The notes beneath the pieces are model-generated. The model was not told the origin of the DNA. It did no database searches and was given only the letters and a program-made list of their open reading frames with translations. Shown piece by piece: positions 10,570-18,541 of a stretch of DNA of 44,803 bases. Numbering within the stretch: position 1 is the stretch's first letter; each line of letters starts with the position of its first letter. The DNA lies in NCBI GenBank assembly GCA_032718475.1, contig JAUCBJ010001103.1, positions 1 through 44,803 of the forward strand, in the 5' to 3' direction. The position numbers were made by a program, and so were the translations under genes. This stretch comes from Nemertoderma westbladi (Eukaryota; Xenacoelomorpha; Nemertodermatida; Nemertodermatidae).

Positions 10570-10690
10570 AATTTTGCTGGAAGTCCCAGACCTGTTAACG
10601 AGTTAGCTTAGTTGTTCACGTACTGCTCGAAGTCCCAGACTGGTTAACCAGTCAGCTTACTTCTTCACGTGCTGCTCGAAGCCCCAGAAT
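10570..10690 (-). repeat. Opposed copies of the 49-bp repeat
   Basis: Two to three units (GCTCGAAGTCCCAGAC, GTTAACCAGTCAGCTTA) are in reverse orientation relative to 9806-10233, forming the inner part of the right arm. The 340 bp between the two arrays holds no ORF. Confidence 0.85.
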
Positions 10691-10894
10691 AGATAAAACA
10701 ACAACAATACCGGATGAGTGAATTAAACCCATAAGAAATAATTTATTCTGATTCAATTAATTACATTAGCAGATTAGTCTTACTCTAGGCCTATTCATGT
10801 ATTCAATGTTAAAACAGATTTAAATTTACCGCAAAAATATAGGATCTGATCTGCCACCCTTTCTGCCTTTGGCCTTTGCAGTATAAATTACAAG

Positions 10895-10968
10895 TCCTTC
10901 AATCATTTGAATTTCCCGCGCTATAGAGCAGGGTGGCACCTTTTAGGGACTTGTGGCCTAAAGCTGTC
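10895..10968 (-). repeat. Dispersed repeat, inverted copy of 1852-1922
   Basis: This is the reverse complement of the repeat at 1852-1922 (ATTTCCCGCGCTATAGAGCA and GGTGGCACCTTTTAGGGACT). It starts about 50 bp outside the right arm of the fold-back element. A short ATT microsatellite follows at about 10983-11010. From 11010 to 11570 I find no convincing gene; the 142-codon frame at 10907 begins inside this repeat. Confidence 0.85.
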
Positions 10969-11577
10969 AAGTTCTACTACAGTATTATTATTATTATTAT
11001 TATTATTAGCGCTCTTTAATGGTAAAAAATACAACAATGTATACAAAGAAATAAAACACGTTAGAGGGAGACCACCACTAGGCACCAGGCACTTACAGTG
11101 TAGGTTTAAAGTTCACTATACATACAGTAGATTTATGAGTATACATACAGTAGGATGTAGAATTTCGGACGATACAATGAAAACACATGTAAAAACAGCA
11201 ATAACAATTATGAGGAAAAACGGATTTATAAAAATTTTCAGAAATAAAATCATTTCAGCTACACTCACGGACGGTAAGAAATTGGGTATAAGTAAAACTA
11301 AAATTTGGACCATGGATGATATGAACAATAATTAAATTATATCAGATATCAAAGTTACAGAAAGGCATAAAATGTAAGACAGATCTGCAGGTGAAAGTAA
11401 ATTAATTCAGTAGGTACGGTAGGATAATTACGGTACCGGTACAGTTAAATTAAAAAGCCGCTCACAGATCAGACAGCTTTCAGCAACTTTTATACTGTAA
11501 TACCATGGTAATACAGTTTAATAGGGCAGGGGCCAATACACCAGCTGACCAGTACACTGAAAAGTTCCTGGGCAGCT

Positions 11578-11655
11578 GGGCGCTGAAATTTTACACCACC
11601 TGGTGTACAGGTGTAGTTCCTCCAAGGTATATATATGATTGTCAAATGTATTATA
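11578..11655 (+). repeat. Left arm of an inverted pair enclosing the 412-bp array
   Basis: CTGAAATTTTACACCACCTG through GTATATATATGATTGTCAAA recurs as reverse complement at 14507-14572. Together the arms bound a 3-kb segment that contains the ribozyme array and its host repeat. Confidence 0.8.
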
Positions 11656-12004
11656 TCTTTATTGTTGTTTATGTTGAAATGGCAAATGACTTTAGGACAG
11701 TTCATGATCATGGCTTTATGGAAAGTCTCGTACATTTATTATTATTAAAACAGTGAAATATTAAAACACCATCCAGATGCTCCAGCTCAACCAAGCAACC
11801 AAGGGTAGATCCTATATGGGATTATGGAATATTGACAAAAAGCGCGCCACACAGGTTCTGGTAAAACGAAAAGCGCGCCAGCCATTCACCAAGAAATTTT
11901 GCAATTATTAGGTACCGGGTACTGTCTGACTGTGTTATATTGTAATACATGTCATAATTTATCAGTTTATACTGCAGCAGACCTACTGTACAGTATTAAA
12001 ATAT

Positions 12005-12145
12005 TAAAAGGCGAGCGTAGCGAGCAAAGAAATTTTACAGAAATATTAAGAGTAATACAGTATTAGTCAGATAGGTCAACCGACTGTTTTTAATTACAGT
12101 CAACAGATGTCACTAAATTGCGAGCATAGTGACAAAGAAAATTTT
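12005..12145 (+). repeat. Host repeat for the array (about 107-bp units, GCGAGCGTAGCGAGC)
   Basis: Unit 1 (about 12011-12117) runs GCGAGCGTAGCGAGCAAAGA, AATTTTACAG and on to ACTGTTTTTAATTACAG. Unit 2 begins at 12118 with GCGAGCATAGTGACAAAGAA but is interrupted after AAAATTTT by the 412-bp array and resumes at 13973. Unit 1 therefore shows what the uninterrupted site looks like. Confidence 0.8.
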
Positions 12146-12179
12146 GATTATTGATAGTAACAATGTGTTGGCAAGCTGT
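12142..12179 (-). repeat. 38-bp inverted fragment at the 5' end of the array
   Basis: This stretch is the exact reverse complement of 12354-12391. Four of its bases overlap the presumed target duplication, so the element-derived part is 12146-12179. Confidence 0.9.
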
Positions 12180-12453
12180 TGATTCTGAAATTTGTACACT
12201 ACCCGGTTAAAAAGTACGCATGTGATGGGATTAGTCCTACAATTGCGCCAATAAAAAAAGATAAGTTATTTTCGGTAAAATAAACTTATCATTCGAGGTA
12301 AAGACCCCTAGATCCCTTCCTATAAATGTATAATAACAAACACCTCGAAAAATACAGCTTGCCAACACATTGTTACTATCAATAATCAAAAACTCAGGGG
12401 CTAATAAAATGGCAGCTGGCTTTGAAATTAATACTCCATATCTCAAGAACCTG

Positions 12454-12506
12454 TGGCCTCGTGGTTGTAGTCTCGGCTTCCACCTCGAGGTCCCAGGTTC
12501 GAATCC
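12454..12506 (+). promoter_or_regulatory. tRNA-like Pol III promoter, unit 1
   Basis: The A box TGGCCTCGTGG has one deviation from the consensus TRGCNNAGYGG. The B box GGTTCGAATCC is perfect. The spacing is tRNA-like. Confidence 0.75.
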
Positions 12507-12509
12507 GAC

Positions 12510-12552
12510 ACCACGCTGATGAGACCCAGTAAGGTCGAAACGCGTACGTGGT
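12510..12552 (+). ncRNA. Hammerhead ribozyme, unit 1
   Basis: Stem I 5' strand ACCACG (12510-12515) is followed by the core CTGATGA (12516-12522). Stem II GACC/GGTC (12523-12526 with 12533-12536) closes a 6-nt loop. Then come GAAA (12537-12540), the palindrome ACGCGT (12540-12545) serving as a very short stem III, and the cleavage triplet GTA (12544-12546). Stem I closes with CGTGGT (12547-12552), fully complementary to ACCACG. All invariant hammerhead residues are present. Stem III of two base pairs is too short alone, but ACGCGT can pair between two copies, as in known dimeric type I hammerheads. Predicted cleavage follows 12546. Confidence 0.85.
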
Positions 12553-12865
12553 TTGGAGAGATATGAGATATTAATTTCAAGAAAAATTACGCGATTCTGA
12601 AATTTGTACACTACCCGGATAAAAAGTACGCATGTGATGGGATTAGTCCTACAATTGCGCCAATAAAAAAAGATAAGTTATTTTCGGTAAAATAAACTTA
12701 TCATTCGAGGTAAAGACCCCTAGATCCCTTCCTATAAATGTATAATAACAAACACCTCGAAAAATACAGCTTGCCAACACATTGTTACTATCAATAATCA
12801 AAAACTCAGGGGCTAATAAAATGGCAGCTGGCTTTGAAATTAATACTCCATATCTCAAGAACCTG

Positions 12866-12918
12866 TGGCCTAGTGGTTGTAGTCTCGGCTTCCACCTCGA
12901 GGTCCCAGGTTCGAATCC
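12866..12918 (+). promoter_or_regulatory. tRNA-like Pol III promoter, unit 2
   Basis: The A box TGGCCTAGTGG (12866) and B box GGTTCGAATCC (12908) both match consensus exactly. Acceptor and T stems do not pair, so this is a tRNA-derived promoter and not a functional tRNA. Confidence 0.8.
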
Positions 12919-12921
12919 GAC

Positions 12922-12964
12922 ACCACGCTGATGAGACCCAGTAAGGTCGAAACGCGTACGTGGT
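12922..12964 (+). ncRNA. Hammerhead ribozyme, unit 2
   Basis: The sequence is identical to unit 1, 412 bp downstream. Core CTGATGA is at 12928-12934, predicted cleavage follows 12958. Cleavage here and in unit 1 would release a 412-nt monomer. Confidence 0.85.
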
Positions 12965-13277
12965 TTGGAGAGATATGAGATATTAATTTCAAGAAAAATT
13001 ACGCGATTCTGAAATTTGTACACTACCCGGTTAAAAAGTACGCATGTGATGGGATTAGTCCTACAATTGCGCCAATAAAAAAAGATAAGTTATTTTCGGT
13101 AAAATAAACTTATCATTCGAGGTAAAGACCCCTAGATCCCTTCCTATAAATGTATAATAACAAACACCTCGAAAAATACAGCTTGCCAACACATTGTTAC
13201 TATCAATAATCAAAAACTCAGGGGCTAATAAAATGGCAGCTGGCTTTGAAATTAATACTCCATATCTCAAGAACCTG

Positions 13278-13330
13278 TGGCCTAGTGGTTGTAGTCTCGG
13301 CTTCCACCTCGAGGTCCCAGGTTCGAATCC
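13278..13330 (+). promoter_or_regulatory. tRNA-like Pol III promoter, unit 3
   Basis: Perfect A and B boxes, as in unit 2. Confidence 0.8.
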
Positions 13331-13333
13331 GAC

Positions 13334-13376
13334 ACCACGCTGATGAGACCCAGTAAGGTCGAAACGCGTACGTGGT
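13334..13376 (+). ncRNA. Hammerhead ribozyme, unit 3
   Basis: Same sequence and fold as units 1 and 2, predicted cleavage follows 13370. Confidence 0.85.
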
Positions 13377-13689
13377 TTGGAGAGATATGAGATATTAATT
13401 TCAAGAAAAATTACGCGATTCTGAAATTTGTACACTACCCGGTTAAAAAGTACGCATGTGATGGGATTAGTCCTACAATTGCGCCAATAAAAAAAGATAA
13501 GTTATTTTCGGTAAAATAAACTTATCATTCGAGGTAAAGACCCCTAGATCCCTTCCTATAAATGTATAATAACAAACACCTCGAAAAATACAGCTTGCCA
13601 ACACATTGTTACTATCAATAATCAAAAACTCAGGGGCTAATAAAATGGCAGCTGGCTTTGAAATTAATACTCCATATCTCAAGAACCTG

Positions 13690-13742
13690 TGGCCTAGTGG
13701 TTGTAGTCTCGGCTTCCACCTCGAGGTCCCAGGTTCGAATCC
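13690..13742 (+). promoter_or_regulatory. tRNA-like Pol III promoter, unit 4
   Basis: Perfect A and B boxes, as in unit 2. Confidence 0.8.
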
Positions 13743-13745
13743 GAC

Positions 13746-13788
13746 ACCACGCTGATGAGACCCAGTAAGGTCGAAACGCGTACGTGGT
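13746..13788 (+). ncRNA. Hammerhead ribozyme, unit 4
   Basis: Same sequence and fold as the other units, predicted cleavage follows 13782. The partial fifth unit ends before its ribozyme. Confidence 0.85.
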
Positions 13789-13972
13789 TTGGAGAGATAT
13801 GAGATATTAATTTCAAGAAAAATTACGCGATTCTGAAATTTGTACACTACCCGGTTAAAAAGTACGCATGTGATGGGATTAGTCCTACAATTGCGCCAAT
13901 AAAAAAAGATAAGTTATTTTCGGTAAAATAAACTTATCATTCGAGGTAAAGACCCCTAGATCCCTTCCTATA

Positions 13973-14080
13973 AAAGAAAATTTTAACATTTATAGCTAGT
14001 AGGCCAACCAACTGTTTTTAAATACAGAATAGGCCCTATGATTATGGATTAAATTGAGAGCGTAGCGAGCATGATAATGT
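13973..14080 (+). repeat. Host repeat, continuation after the array
   Basis: The sequence resumes with AAAGAAAATTTT, then GGCCAACCAACTGTTTTTAA, and ends at GAGCGTAGCGAGC (about 14059). It completes the unit interrupted at 12145. A related word GGGCGAAGCGAGTGAAAAG occurs at about 14200. Confidence 0.75.
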
Positions 14081-14368
14081 GGTTTTATATTGGTTTGAAC
14101 AATTAAACAACTCATGTAGGTTAATAAACAGATACAGTAGTCTAATATGCAATAGGAATTTTGAAATAATGGATATGGGTAGGATATAATTATAAACGTG
14201 GGCGAAGCGAGTGAAAAGTTTTAACTCTTTTTAAACATATGGTACTGATATAATTTCAAGTAGGATATAAAGTGGATATATATCCAAAAGTGGATATATT
14301 GCCAGTGCCAGTGGCAGTGCTACTCAGCTACTGCAGTACTATTACTTGACATCCATCTGTCCATATGA

Positions 14369-14440
14369 GCGCCAGGATCCTCATTGCGCGCCACACGACC
14401 CTGTTGCTCCGCGCCAGGATCCTTAATGCGCGCCACACAT
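14369..14440 (+). repeat. 42-bp direct repeat (GCGCCAGGATCCT, GCGCGCCACAC)
   Basis: Two copies start at 14369 and 14411. The same GCGCGCCACAC word lies at about 11842 on the other side of the array. At 14438-14470 a 33-bp stretch (GAGCAAACTCTACATAAATT) is the reverse complement of 17817-17850. Confidence 0.7.
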
Positions 14441-14506
14441 GTTGAGCAAACTCTACATAAATTCCAACCTGGGGGTAGATTATAAAGACTTACAGACTTA
14501 ATACAT

Positions 14507-14572
14507 TTGACAATCATATATATACCTTGGAGGAACTCCACCAGGTGGTGTAAAATTTCAGCACCAGGTAGA
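14507..14572 (-). repeat. Right arm of the inverted pair enclosing the array
   Basis: Reverse complement of 11578-11655, with a short deletion in the middle. Between 14573 and 15183 I see no gene. Confidence 0.8.
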
Positions 14573-15847
14573 TGTCGAAGTTGCGATATTCTATCATGAT
14601 AGAGCTATTCTTCCATCAAATAGAGATGGATGTCACTGTGAAGATGGGTATTCATTGATTAGTTCAACATTTGGGCTGTGAAGATTTATGTTCTCCATTG
14701 TTTTAATGCCCCTGACTTATGAATGCCCCTGCCAAGCCAATGATATATGTATCACTCTCAGAAATGCTAGTTAACCATGCTTCATTTGATCAGGTGCTCT
14801 ATCATATTTGCAATGATGTACTATTGAGACACAAGTGGTACATACAGTCATGCTCAATGCTCTCCACTACTATACAGTATTTTTGTTCTACCTACTCCAC
14901 CTGAATCCACATTAATGGCAACTTCCACCTCATATCCACCCATAGTGCACATACTCCACCCAACATACATCTTAATGTTGTTTGTCTGTTAATAATGCAA
15001 CAGTTCCCAATCATAACACATATTATTCTTTGTTACATTAACTTGGTAACTGTCAGACTGTTCAATTTTGGGGAATTCCTGTGAAACTTTAGTCTGCAGC
15101 GGGTTTGGAGCAATACCAAGGGGAATTCCAGACCCAAGCTACTTACACCAATAAGAAGATGTTGGAAGGTAGGCTAATAATATGTGGGGCGAGCCACGAA
15201 GTGAGTGAGCCTTAGCGTAGGGGTACCATTAATCAACCTGTCGTTCTGTTGCGTTTTTTTTCAGTATTTTATTTTAAACGTTAATAACTCGGCCAATCCT
15301 TGATGAAATCTATCCAAACTTGGTACACATGTTGTTTGGCAAAAGTTTGAAAATTTTCCAAGTAGAATTTGCGTGGGGTCTTCGTGCAGCATCAGTGTAA
15401 CTGTTATTGCAGTTATAATAAATTTATTTATCCAAATTTAAAATGCGTTAAATTATTATTACTGTAGGATAAATCAGCTGGTTTTTCTGACAAATTTTGC
15501 AATACATTGGAGTTGTCTGCATGTACCATGTGTACCGGTACTGTCAGGCTGTACTCAATCCCTGAATCGAGAATCCTGCAATCAGTCAATACTGCAATAC
15601 TGGTCAGCCGGTACCATACACTGCAGACATGCCATATCATGTAATCTAATTAACCCCGGCAACCCTTGCGGTGATTAAAGTTTAGGCCTAATTAGCCCAG
15701 TACCGGCACCGGTAATACTGTAATAATAATATAATAGTTTAGATAGTTACCGCTAATCATTCAGTCATTGCTGCATTGGCACGGTACACCGTACAGCCGT
15801 ATTGCTGTACTGCCGTTGTCAGTTGTAGTGCGCACCGTACTGCCGTA

Positions 15848-15912
15848 GGTACCACCCATGGCCTACTACACACAGGCCATGACAAGGACTTTGCTGTGAA
15901 ATTAGCGTAGGC
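15848..15912 (+). repeat. Left arm of a nested inverted pair
   Basis: GGCCTACTACACACAGGCCA through AATTAGCGTAGGCTGACTG is almost perfectly repeated in reverse at 17668-17735. Confidence 0.9.
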
Positions 15913-16049
15913 TGACTGTGCTGATTATCAGATTATGGTACTGTGGTACAAGCTATATACTGTTAGGTATACTGCTGTATTGGGGTGGGGTTAGGAATAA
16001 TCCATTTGTTTTATAGCATTTAATCCCCTTATTATTATACTGTTATAAA

Positions 16050-16600
16050 ACCATTGGAAATATTCGCAAATGCCGCTCCATTCTGCCATTACTGTCTGAA
16101 ACGCTCCCGACAGTCCGATGTATCTGGACCCGAGCAGCCGAGTTGCTTCAAGAGGTGATTAATGGGGGAATACTACGCAGTGCTACGGAATTGCTTGTTT
16201 GTCAGTACGATTCTATTTGGGTATTTACTACACTCAGACACTGGGAATACGGCGGTTGGTCAGATCGTAATGCGGGCCACTGCCAAGTTCCTCATGCCTC
16301 ACTCCGGTCACCCACCTTGGAGTGTGGTGGGAAGAGTCCCACTTACTGACTTACGTCGACGACTGGACGAATCGACGAGGATTGCGATCTGGGTTTAGCG
16401 GCGGCCCGGATCCTGGTATCGCCTGGGGGAAATGGTTGAACGTCGGGCATACTTGTATCGCACTGGATTACGTTCTCTGCGACGTGAAAGTGTGAAGCGA
16501 ATTCGTTGTCGAATTGGGTCGAAAGCTGCGGGAATTCTACTGTTCTACGGGAGTAAACCGCAGCGGTCCGGCGACTACGGATGGATACTACTGGGATAAG
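16050..16600 (+). other. Possible decayed coding stretch
   Basis: Base composition changes to higher GC here. Two plus-strand frames read like protein in succession: about 100 codons ending near 16350 with evenly used amino acids (for example RHWEYGGWSDR), then about 70 codons after 16340 rich in Arg and Leu (RRLDESTRIAIWV, GLRSLRRESVKRIR). Stops and frame changes interrupt them. No family is recognised, and it could simply be chance open frames in GC-richer DNA. Confidence 0.25.
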
Positions 16601-16837
16601 CAGGTATTTCGATCGAGTTTCTCGTATTCTCGATGCTCAACAGCTCGAGGCGGATAGAGAGTTGGTTGTGTTGGGCGGTGTTGTTCAATTCTATCAAACG
16701 TATTAAATAATTGGTAAAATAATAAAAACACACCAGATAAAGATACTGAGCTTATGGTAAAGAGATAGGCCGAACTTACAATTTCCAAATAGATTGTTCA
16801 TATAATAAATATATTTTTGGTATTTGATTTCAAGATA

Positions 16838-17083
16838 GGGGGGGGGGGGGGGGGGGGACTGGACGCAATAAAAATTAATCCCTCTCCAGGGGAAATTGGG
16901 CGCAAATAACAACAGCTGATTACTCTCAAAAATAAAACTGTAACCTGTTCTATTGTGTTTACTTTATTGTTTTGGTTAAAATAACGTGCCACTGTAACCT
17001 GCTCCTTTCCCAAAATTGAGAAATTAATATTGAGGCAGGATATTAATTCGCCAAGATGGGATTTGCGTCCAGTCCCACCCCCC
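16838..17083. mobile_element. Small inverted-repeat element tipped with a G/C tract
   Basis: The left tip is G20 followed by ACTGGACGCAA (16838-16868). The right tip is the matching TTGCGTCCAGT followed by a C-rich run (17063-17083). Weaker symmetry continues inward (TTAAT words). A single-arm copy lies at 868-980. The homopolymer thus appears to belong to the element's end. Confidence 0.6.
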
Positions 17084-17209
17084 TCCTGTCTCTTGATTTT
17101 ACTAAAAAATAGAATACATTGCATTTTACTGTTATAATTACTGTATTGAATAAAATAATTAATTTATTGTTTATTAAACCGTGCTAAGCACGTTGAACTG
17201 GAGCTCTAA

Positions 17210-17415
17210 CAATTCCCCACTAGCGGCAGACAGGAACTGTAAAAGTCTCTGTAGAATTTCTAATTAAGCAATGCTCTTAGGTAACTACTACTAAATTTCA
17301 GATGAATCTGATCGTTGGTTCTATAATTACAGCTATTTTTAAGTTTCTGTTAATTCGCCCCCTAGCGGCAGACAGGGGAACTGTAGAAGTCTGTCTGTGT
17401 GTAGAATTTCAAAAT
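17210..17415 (+). repeat. Direct repeat with CTAGCGGCAGACAGG
   Basis: Two copies of about 50 bp (17213 and 17358) share CTAGCGGCAGACAGG, GAACTGTA and GTAGAATTTC. The second runs on into CATGTGTACCAAGTTTGGTT, a word of the 4.7-kb unit's terminal repeats. Confidence 0.7.
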
Positions 17416-17667
17416 TTTTTTATAGACTACATGTGTACCAAGTTTGGTTCCATTTCATCCTTGATTGACTGACTTATAAGCGTTCAAACATTCCTGCCAC
17501 AAACATAGCCAGAGGCAGCCACAAACAAATAAAAGCTGCAGGAACTCTAGCGATAATTAATTAATTAATTATTAAATACTGTTTCAATTAAATTACTTAC
17601 GAAAATCTAGTCATCTTCTTTTAAATATGGACCCTGCATTCGTGGAAAATATAATATTTGATAATTC

Positions 17668-17735
17668 AGCAGTCAGCCTACGCTAATTTCACAGCAAAGT
17701 CCTTGTCATGGCCTGTGTGTAGTAGGCCATGGTAC
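17668..17735 (-). repeat. Right arm of a nested inverted pair
   Basis: Reverse complement of 15848-15912. It lies about 230 bp upstream of the small zinc-finger gene. Confidence 0.9.
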
Positions 17736-17964
17736 CACCCTACTACCGGTACTGGCTGACCGGTGGCAACTAGCACTTCAGCACTTGCACAGCAACAGCA
17801 CTACCGGCGATACACAGGTTGGAATTTATGTAGAGTTTGCTCAACAGTACAGATATAAAATAGTTATCTAAATTATATATATTACTATTGACAAGTATTG
17901 AAATATATACCGTTATTCGTGTTATCAGTATTTGCAACATCTGACATTGAAGAGGTGAGAGAAG

Positions 17965-18491
17965 ATGAATACCGGCACTCAACAAAACCAACGCTTATCA
18001 CAGGTCGGTATGGTTACCTCGAAACCGGCGCGACTGTCCACTCGAATACAACTTCAAAACACAAACGCCAATAATAAACTGAAAGCGAATCGAACGTCTT
18101 CAGAAGAATCTGTCATTGGGACGAAGAAAAGGAAGCCAAAACCACGGGAATGGACCACAGCTAAGATTGAATGCTCCCATTGTCAGAGTTCCTGGACCGA
18201 AATTGAAACACCAATTGCCGATGGGCTTGATCTCTCAAACCAAAACTTCCTCTGCGGGGTTTGCGCGGCAGTAAAGATTGAAAGTCTGGAAGCTGGCATC
18301 CCTAGGTATTATTATTATAAAGAGCGTCAGCCTGTGTTTAATAAATATATTTTAATACAAAACAGGTCGAACGCAAAGAGGCTTATAATGAAGACGAGTA
18401 CTGCATTGATTATATTCCTATAAACCACCTGGCTTTGCATATTGAACGTGTGTTTGGAAATAAGTTCGTGCTACCCTTCCGTGGGTGGTAG
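17965..18491 (+). CDS. Small two-exon zinc-finger protein (predicted)
   Basis: Exon 1 (17965-18270) encodes 102 codons: a basic Ser/Thr/Gln/Asn-rich N-terminus, a KKRKPKPRE nuclear-localisation-like patch, then CSHC and LCGVC separated by about 28 residues with a Trp, a PHD- or ribbon-like Cys4 core. A GTAAAG donor at 18271 and a CAG acceptor at 18363-18365 define a 95-bp intron that joins in phase. Exon 2 (18366-18491) adds 41 codons that look coding (DEYCIDYIPINHLALHIERV) and ends in TAG. Read without splicing, exon 1 runs on into a Tyr/Ile-rich tail to 18423. The gene may have further exons, as the C-terminus is abrupt. It lies inside the 4.7-kb inverted-repeat unit, so it may be an element gene. 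Splicing is inferred, not seen. Confidence 0.45.
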
Positions 18492-18525
18492 ATGTCGCGG
18501 TTATGTATTGGTGGGTGGGAAGGGA

Positions 18526-18541
18526 GGGGGGGGGGGGGGGG
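18526..18541 (+). repeat. G16 homopolymer
   Basis: A 16-base G tract just 3' of the zinc-finger gene. From 18542 to 19420 I see no further gene. Confidence 0.95.

Larger units (their letters stand above)
9652..10846. mobile_element. Fold-back type element with terminal inverted repeats and 49-bp array
   Basis: The left arm (about 9652-9830) reappears as reverse complement at about 10660-10846. Shared words include TGTTTTAACATTGAATAC, GAATCAGAATAAATTATTTC and CATTCTGGGGCTTCGAGC. Both arms then run inward into 49-bp repeats of opposite orientation: nine on the left, two to three on the right. The centre is AT-rich with no ORF. Long inverted repeats that turn into internal tandem repeats are the classic architecture of fold-back DNA elements. 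No transposase is present, so any mobility would be in trans. Confidence 0.7.
12146..13972 (+). mobile_element. Retrozyme/SINE-like tandem array, 412-bp units with hammerhead ribozymes
   Basis: Four full 412-bp units begin at 12181, 12593, 13005 and 13417, and a partial fifth (143 bp) begins at 13829. They are nearly identical. Every full unit contains tRNA-type A and B boxes and, immediately after, a hammerhead ribozyme core on the plus strand. A 12-bp direct repeat AAAGAAAATTTT lies at 12134-12145 and 13973-13984, as expected for a target-site duplication. The first 34 bp (12146-12179) are an inverted copy of an internal unit stretch (12354-12387), resembling 5' inversion in target-primed reverse transcription. 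Metazoan retrozymes and the schistosome Sm-alpha satellite are known tandem hammerhead elements; this looks like a related but tRNA-headed form. It encodes no protein, so mobility would need another element's enzymes. Confidence 0.85.

Noticed and set aside
10907-11335. 142-codon plus-strand ORF
   Set aside because: Starts inside a dispersed repeat, crosses an ATT microsatellite and has a Lys/Ile-rich composition typical of AT-rich non-coding DNA; a real small gene cannot be fully excluded.
12454-13742. Functional tRNA genes in the 412-bp units
   Set aside because: A and B boxes are perfect, but acceptor and T stems do not pair, so these are tRNA-derived promoters.
12237-13847. Four identical 124-codon minus-strand frames, one per 412-bp unit
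   Set aside because: They run antisense through the tRNA-like promoter and ribozyme and show no protein-like domain. Their repetition follows from the DNA repeat.
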